From assembly GCA_910588845.1 (NCBI GenBank), contig CAJURU010000025.1, positions 1 to 44,673 on the forward strand: 44,673 nt of DNA. The letters run 5' to 3'. This DNA is from an uncultured Lachnospiraceae bacterium. Its GTDB lineage: Bacteria; Bacillota; Clostridia; Lachnospirales; Lachnospiraceae. A program made the translations under genes and the position numbers. Below, piece after piece: positions 40,333 through 44,673 of the stretch (position 1 is the first letter of the stretch; every line of letters begins with the position of its first letter). Below the pieces are notes generated by a model. It was given only the letters and a program-made list of their open reading frames with translations, was not told the DNA's origin and made no database searches.

Positions 40333-40435
40333 TGGATTCAAACGATATTTTACAAAATAAAATCAACCATCAGGAAACTTTTCTGTGGTTGATTTCGTAA
40401 AAAAATAGAAATTTTATCAAACGCTATCATATAAT

Positions 40436-42784
40436 TTACCCTTCGAGCCAGAACTCCTCCACAACTTCCCGCACTTTGGGCAGAGTCACGGTCTCATACC
40501 CTTCCCATTCTCTGGGAAACAATGCCTGGTACTCTTGTTGTAAAAAACGTTCGTCCAAAAGAAGAATCACACCGCGGTCTTCACTCGTGCGGATGACGCG
40601 CCCCGCAGCCTGCAACACCTTGTTCATACCCGGATAACGGAACGCATAGGCAAATCCCGCGCCCTCCTGCTTATCGTAAAAATTCTTTAAAATCTCTCGC
40701 TCATTGCTGATTTGCGGCAGGCCCGTGCCTACTACAATCACACCAATCAAGGCCTCATGCTTCAAATCAATACCCTCGGCAAAAATACCTCCCATCACAC
40801 AAAAACCAACTAACGTTTTGTCTCTGTACCCGGTAAAATTGTCCAGAAACTCTTCGCGCTGCTGTTCGCTCATACCGCTCTCCTGGCGAATGCAGTCCAA
40901 CTCTTCCGATATTCCCTCCCGCTGAATGAAAAACTCCCAGACGTCCGCCATCATCTTATACGAGGGAAAAAAAGCAATATAATTACCGCTCTTGGCCTTA
41001 GCCGTCTCATAAATATAGGAAGCAATTTTAGCAAATTCCTGCGGCGTCCTCCTGGTGTATTTGCTGCTCACATCTCTTGCCACCGCAAGCAGTTTCTGCT
41101 CCTTATCAAAAACGCTGTGTGCATACACGGCATAATTATCCTCACAAGTACTCAATAATTGCTTATAATACTGAATAGGCAGAAGCGTGGCTGAAAAAAA
41201 GACAGCGGACCTCCCCTTGTCCAGACACGACTGCAAATTTACCGCTGGGCTGACGCAGTACAATTTGAGCTTGAACCTGCCGTCCGCCTCATGTTCTGTG
41301 TAAATGACATAGTTGTCATCTACCAAATCATACATATTCAGGAAATGACGCAGATTCAAATAGAACTCCTGCACTTCCTTTTTCTCCGGCAAAATGATTT
41401 CTTTTTGAAAAAATTCTTCCATAGCAGATCCAAGCTGCATTAAGGCGAAGATTAATCCATCTATAGCGCCCAGCACACAGTACGTCTCACATTCCCGCTT
41501 CATTTTGAGCAGATGCTTATTACAGCGTTCCAATGCGGCAGTGCATTTCTTACTATAATTTTTGAAAATTTTCTTGTATTTGAGAAAATCCTCTTTATAC
41601 AAGACTGCACTGTACATCTCCCTTCCCCGTTCCACAAGATTATGCGCCTCATCCACCAGAAAGAGGTAATCTCCCTTGATCCCTTCCGCAAAAAAACGTT
41701 TGAGGTAGACATTGGGATCAAACACATAATTGTAATCGCAGATAATATCATCGACCCACAGTGAAGCATCCAGACACATTTCAAACGGACATACCTGAAA
41801 TTGCCCGGCCTGTGAAAGCAATACTTCCCTGGTAAAATCACGTTCCCGCAAAAGCATGTCAAATACCGCGTCATTCACCCTGTCATAATGTCCCCTGGCA
41901 TAAGGGCAATGCACCGGATTGCAGTCCATCTCCTCACAGAGACAGAGCTTCTCTTTCGCTGTAATTGTCAATACGCGCCCCTGATAGCCTTGGCGGCGCA
42001 GCAAGTCAAAAGCCTCTTTTGCCACTGTGCGGGTGACAGTGCGCGCTGTCAGATAGAAAATCTTATCTGCAAGTCCCTGCCCTACCGCCTTGACTGCTGG
42101 AAATACAGTAGTAATCGTCTTCCCCGTTCCGGTAGGCGCTTGAATAAAGAGATTCTTCCCACGGCTGATGGTGCGGTAAACTCCTGCTGCCAGTTCCTTT
42201 TGGCCTTCACGATAAGAAAATGGAAATTCCAATCCTTCAATTGATACATCTCTCTCCTTCTTGGCTTCAAATTGAAAGGCCGCCCACTTATCATAGGACA
42301 ACACCAGCGACAGAAACCACTGACTAAGCTCTTCAAACGCATAATGTTCTTGGAATCGCTTTATCTCCTCCGTGTCCAGGTTGCAGTAAGTGAGCTGCAC
42401 AGAAATCTCAGGAAGCCCTTGCTGCTCTGCCAGGATATAGGCATAACATTTCGCCTGCGCAAGATGTACGGGTATAGGCCTTTCCAGCAGATTTACATCC
42501 TGGTATATTCCTTTGATCTCATCTATCATTGTCTGCCCATCCCGGACAATCACGCCATCCGCCCTGCCCTCTATCAGCAGCAAATATTTCTCACGGTTCA
42601 CTTCTATCTTCAAGGGAACTTCTGGCTGATAGTCCGCACCCATTCTCCGCTGTATCTTGCGGTGAATGCGGCTGCCCTCCTGCATAGCCTCTTTCTGAGC
42701 TGCTCTGCCGTGTCGGTTGTCGATATCCCCAGAGCGCAAAATAAATTCCACCAGATTGCGCACGGATATTTTAATCTGCTCCAT
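40436..42784 (-). CDS. DinG/Rad3-type helicase with N-terminal nuclease-like domain
   Basis: About 782 residues. The first ~190 residues carry a PD-(D/E)XK-like pattern (IEGRADGVIV ... TMIDEIKGIY), as in Cas4/AddB-type nucleases. A superfamily 2 helicase follows: Walker A FIQAPTGTGKTITTVF near 238, DEAH box FLVDEAHNLVERG, motif VI QAAGRVIRT. Cysteines between motifs Ia and II (LCLCEEMDCNPVHCPYARG and CPFEMC) fit the iron-sulfur cluster of XPD/DinG helicases. Acts in DNA repair. The start is uncertain: MEQIKISV at 42784 matches the usual N-terminus but has no clear ribosome site; 42829 and 42856 are alternatives. Monocistronic. Confidence 0.88.
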   Translation of the reverse strand: MEQIKISVRNLVEFILRSGDIDNRHGRAAQKEAMQEGSRIHRKIQRRMGADYQPEVPLKIEVNREKYLLLIEGRADGVIVRDGQTMIDEIKGIYQDVNLLERPIPVHLAQAKCYAYILAEQQGLPEISVQLTYCNLDTEEIKRFQEHYAFEELSQWFLSLVLSYDKWAAFQFEAKKERDVSIEGLEFPFSYREGQKELAAGVYRTISRGKNLFIQAPTGTGKTITTVFPAVKAVGQGLADKIFYLTARTVTRTVAKEAFDLLRRQGYQGRVLTITAKEKLCLCEEMDCNPVHCPYARGHYDRVNDAVFDMLLRERDFTREVLLSQAGQFQVCPFEMCLDASLWVDDIICDYNYVFDPNVYLKRFFAEGIKGDYLFLVDEAHNLVERGREMYSAVLYKEDFLKYKKIFKNYSKKCTAALERCNKHLLKMKRECETYCVLGAIDGLIFALMQLGSAMEEFFQKEIILPEKKEVQEFYLNLRHFLNMYDLVDDNYVIYTEHEADGRFKLKLYCVSPAVNLQSCLDKGRSAVFFSATLLPIQYYKQLLSTCEDNYAVYAHSVFDKEQKLLAVARDVSSKYTRRTPQEFAKIASYIYETAKAKSGNYIAFFPSYKMMADVWEFFIQREGISEELDCIRQESGMSEQQREEFLDNFTGYRDKTLVGFCVMGGIFAEGIDLKHEALIGVIVVGTGLPQISNEREILKNFYDKQEGAGFAYAFRYPGMNKVLQAAGRVIRTSEDRGVILLLDERFLQQEYQALFPREWEGYETVTLPKVREVVEEFWLEG

Positions 42785-42983
42785 AATTGTAAATATTGTA
42801 TCCTTCCGTTTGCCGATTTCTAATACCATTATAACGCTGTTTCTTTCAGAACACAAGTTCCTTTATTCTAAAAGCACGAAAACTACTTTGCAAAATATCC
42901 TTATAGTTATTAAGATATCTCTATACCCTAACAAATCATAAGGATATTCTGAAAATCAATTTCCTTGCTCAAATAAGACAAAA

Positions 42984-43017
42984 GAAGCTGCCGCGCTAAT
43001 CCTAGCGCAACAGCTTC
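42984..43017. terminator. Terminator between helicase and HPr-like genes
   Basis: GAAGCTG..GCGCTA (42984-42998) pairs with TAGCGC..CAGCTTC (43003-43017). On the minus strand the stem is followed by TTTTGTC, on the plus strand by CTCTTTTT. It ends transcription from the HPr-like gene at 43187. Confidence 0.75.
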
Positions 43018-43080
43018 CTCTTTTTGTGTCTATTCTTAAATGTCAGTTTTCTGCTTGATTGTAACATAATAATATTGGTT

Positions 43081-43163
43081 GTTCAAGGTAACCTAAGGCA
43101 TCCTCCCAACTACATTTTACTTCGTTGCTTGTTCAAGGTGACCTAAGGCATCCTCCCAACTAC
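43081..43163. repeat. Direct repeat pair with 50-bp period downstream of the HPr-like gene
   Basis: Two 33-base copies at 43081-43113 and 43131-43163, starting GTTCAAGGTRACCTAAGG and ending CTCCCAACTAC, differ at one base. The second copy forms the left arm of the hairpin at 43139. Confidence 0.75.
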
Positions 43164-43184
43164 GTTGGGTTCCTCCTTAGGTCA
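43139..43184. repeat. Large hairpin just after the HPr-like gene
   Basis: TGACCTAAGG (43139-43148) pairs with CCTTAGGTCA (43175-43184), and inside CCCAAC (43155-43160) pairs with GTTGGG (43164-43169) around a 3-base loop. It lies two bases beyond the stop of the gene at 43187. No T-run, so it may protect the mRNA 3' end more than terminate. Confidence 0.65.
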
Positions 43185-43186
43185 AA

Positions 43187-43414
43187 TTATGCCACAGTGT
43201 ATTTGCTCAATACATTCTCAAAACTCAGATCTTTGCCGCCATACTTTACTGTAAGTTCCTTTTCTACACCAAGACCCATAACTCCTAATATGGACTTGGC
43301 ATCAATGACCATGCGCTGGTAGGAAACGTCGACATCAAAATCACATTTACCAGCAGCACTTACAAAATCACATACTTCATCTGCATCTGCTAATTTAATA
43401 ATTCTCTCGTTCAT
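43187..43414 (-). CDS. HPr-like protein lacking His15 (Crh-like)
   Basis: 75 residues. MVIDAKSILGVMGLGVEKEL is the Ser46 loop and following helix of HPr (consensus VDAKSIMGVMSL), so the regulatory serine is kept. The N-terminal catalytic loop GxHARPA with the phosphorylated His15 is absent; in its place stands ADADEVCDFVSAAG. This is the layout of Crh, the catabolite-repression HPr of Bacillus, which cannot carry sugar-uptake phosphate but works with CcpA. Length is slightly short. AGGATGAGG precedes the ATG. Regulatory role is inferred. Confidence 0.75.
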   Translation of the reverse strand: MNERIIKLADADEVCDFVSAAGKCDFDVDVSYQRMVIDAKSILGVMGLGVEKELTVKYGGKDLSFENVLSKYTVA

Positions 43415-43875
43415 AATTCCTCATCCTTTCTACCTTGCATTTTCATCTGAGTTTTGAAGATTATGCCACCTTTTTCCTATTTTGTCAAATTTGAGGGCTT
43501 GTTCTTTTTTCCAAAAAATTTAGAAATCTGACGGTTATTTCCTGTAATTTGCGTATTTTTTCTTCATAAAAAGCGATTCATCTTTTTTGTTTTTTTATTT
43601 TCCCGCTTTTATTCTAGTAAAATTTTCTATTTCAATCCAAATATTTAGTAAAAAATTGGCATAATCTCCAATTTTTAATAAGATTGATGCACAGTTAGCG
43701 CTATCGTCTGTTGGAGATGCCACTCTATTATATTTACTCGTTCAAAAATAGATTCGTGCGACAGCCCCATCTTACACAAAATGGGGAAACTCGAAATTCT
43801 CATTTCTTGACTATTGTGTGGAAAAATCCTATAATTATTCATAGAAATTACGCATTTTTTTGCAGAAAAGAGGTT
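43415..43875. other. AT-rich intergenic region with a repeat copy upstream of larB
   Basis: No gene is supported; an open frame from 43711 runs into larB but has no ribosome site or family match. TATATTTACTCGTTCAAAA (43729-43747) is the exact reverse complement of 15043-15061, and GTGCGACAGCCCC after it echoes the arm of that hairpin. Long T-rich stretches fill 43480-43620. Confidence 0.5.
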
Positions 43876-44652
43876 ATGATGGAATCACAGCATATATTAT
43901 CGGTTTTACGGCAAGTTCAAAATCAAACTTTGGACATCCATAATGCCTACGAACAATTAAAAATCAGCCCATTTGAAGACCTTGGGTATGCTAAAGTAGA
44001 CCATCACAGGCGCATCCGCCAAGGCGCGCCGGAGGTTATTTATGGCGCCGGTAAGACCGCGGAGCAGATAGAAGGAATCCTTCATTCCATGATATCGCAT
44101 GATGCCAAAAACATCCTGATTACCCGTCTATCACAGGAAAATGCCGATTTTCTGACTGAACGGTTTGCCTTTACTTACGACAAACTTTCCCATGTTGGAA
44201 TTATCAACCGCAGTCAGGAGATTACCGCACAGGGAACCATTGTTGTCGCCACCGGTGGCACCAGCGACATCCCAGTTGCAGAGGAAGCTGCCTTGACCGC
44301 TGAGACGCTGGGCAATCATGTGGAACGTCTCTACGATGTAGGCGTGGCCGGCATCCACCGTCTGCTCTCACACGTCGACACGCTTTCTCAGGCAACCGTC
44401 ATCATTGCCGTGGCCGGTATGGAGGGCGCGCTCGCCAGCGTCATCGGCGGGCTAGCCGACTGCCCGGTAATCGCAGTGCCCACGAGCGTCGGCTACGGCG
44501 CCAATTTCCAGGGACTTTCCGCCCTGCTTTCCATGCTAAACTCCTGCGCCAGCGGCGTCAGTGTGGTAAATATTGATAATGGCTTTGGCGCTGGCTACCT
44601 TGCCAGCATGATTAATCATATAGGACAATATGAAGTGACCCCACATTTGTAG
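43876..44652 (+). CDS. larB: LarB, nickel-pincer cofactor biosynthesis protein
   Basis: 258 residues, related in its C-terminal half to PurE-type mutases. LarB carboxylates nicotinic acid adenine dinucleotide and hydrolyses it, the first step toward the nickel-pincer nucleotide of lactate racemase. Seen here: the N-terminal KVDHHRRIRQGAPEVIYGAGKT, and the core GTIVVATGGTSDIPVAEEAAL, DVGVAGIHRLL, IIAVAGMEGALASVIGGL, VIAVPTSVGYGANFQGLSALL and SVVNIDNGFGAG, all near-invariant in LarB. ATG at 43876 (of two in a row) follows AAAGAGG. larC and larE would be expected beyond the window end. Confidence 0.92.
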   Translation: MMESQHILSVLRQVQNQTLDIHNAYEQLKISPFEDLGYAKVDHHRRIRQGAPEVIYGAGKTAEQIEGILHSMISHDAKNILITRLSQENADFLTERFAFTYDKLSHVGIINRSQEITAQGTIVVATGGTSDIPVAEEAALTAETLGNHVERLYDVGVAGIHRLLSHVDTLSQATVIIAVAGMEGALASVIGGLADCPVIAVPTSVGYGANFQGLSALLSMLNSCASGVSVVNIDNGFGAGYLASMINHIGQYEVTPHL

Positions 44653-44673
44653 CAACGTGGATTTACCTGTATA

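Noticed and set aside
43081..43184. CRISPR-like repeats
   Set aside because: Only two copies, with one spacer of 17 bases and no cas genes; the unit is half of a hairpin.
43139..43184. T-box or other riboswitch
   Set aside because: It lies after the stop codon of the HPr-like gene, with no T-box motif and no downstream gene on that strand nearby.
43711..43875. N-terminal extension of larB
   Set aside because: It crosses a dispersed repeat and has no ribosome site; known LarB proteins begin near MMESQH.

Overview
The window looks like chromosomal DNA of an anaerobic gut Firmicute, most likely Lachnospiraceae. The support is Clostridia-like gene content (NHLM peptide export, SigV/RsiV, many OmpR-type two-component systems, lar nickel-cofactor synthesis), strong AGGAGG ribosome sites and moderate GC. 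No rRNA, tRNA or CRISPR array was seen.

Layout. 1-570: the 3' stump of a Tn916-type integrase, its tyrosine-containing end missing. 573-1583: a low-molecular-weight phosphotyrosine phosphatase and a gamma-carbonic-anhydrase-like protein. 2071-9658: the most distinctive locus, a compact RiPP (modified peptide) operon. It holds an HlyD-like NHLM secretion protein, a C39-peptidase ABC exporter, a second NHLM ABC protein, a Nif11-like precursor peptide whose core looks like a zinc ribbon, a radical SAM/SPASM maturase, a 62-residue leader-like peptide and an ECF sigma factor. The last three reading frames overlap. 9690-11195: a junkyard of mobile DNA (start-less TetR stub, truncated transposase fused in frame to a serine-recombinase tail) and a 283-bp palindromic MITE with 13-bp target duplications. 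11214-12869: a secreted thioredoxin-like/FnIII protein.

12962-16428: RsiV-like anti-sigma and SigV-like sigma factor with a textbook ECF promoter, then a MarR regulator with two matching operators and a MATE efflux pump. 16474-21397: a phosphate-type block (CaCA antiporter, Na/Pi cotransporter, PhoR-like kinase, PhoB-like regulator) with Pho-box-like 11-bp repeats in the divergent promoter region. 21394-25028: an ABC immunity-type transporter flanked by a response regulator and its likely kinase. 25104-31410: a five-gene ABC/lipoprotein operon next to an AgrC/AgrA-like (GHKL/LytTR) pair. 31739-33029: a LysR regulator with a consensus promoter buried in inverted repeats, and a small HPr-like protein.

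33112-37146 is visibly AT-rich and may be imported: a lipoprotein, a small matrixin-type zinc metalloprotease, an SH3b protein, and a response regulator/kinase pair. 37166-40218: an XRE-TPR regulator, a PLDc_N-like membrane protein and an ABC transporter in one operon. 40436-42784: a nuclease-helicase of the DinG/Rad3 type. 43187-43414: an HPr-like protein without the His15 site (Crh-like). 43876-44652: larB. The region is dense in sensing and export (five two-component systems, several ABC exporters, a MATE pump, two ECF sigma factors), which suits a peptide-producing, peptide-sensing gut commensal.
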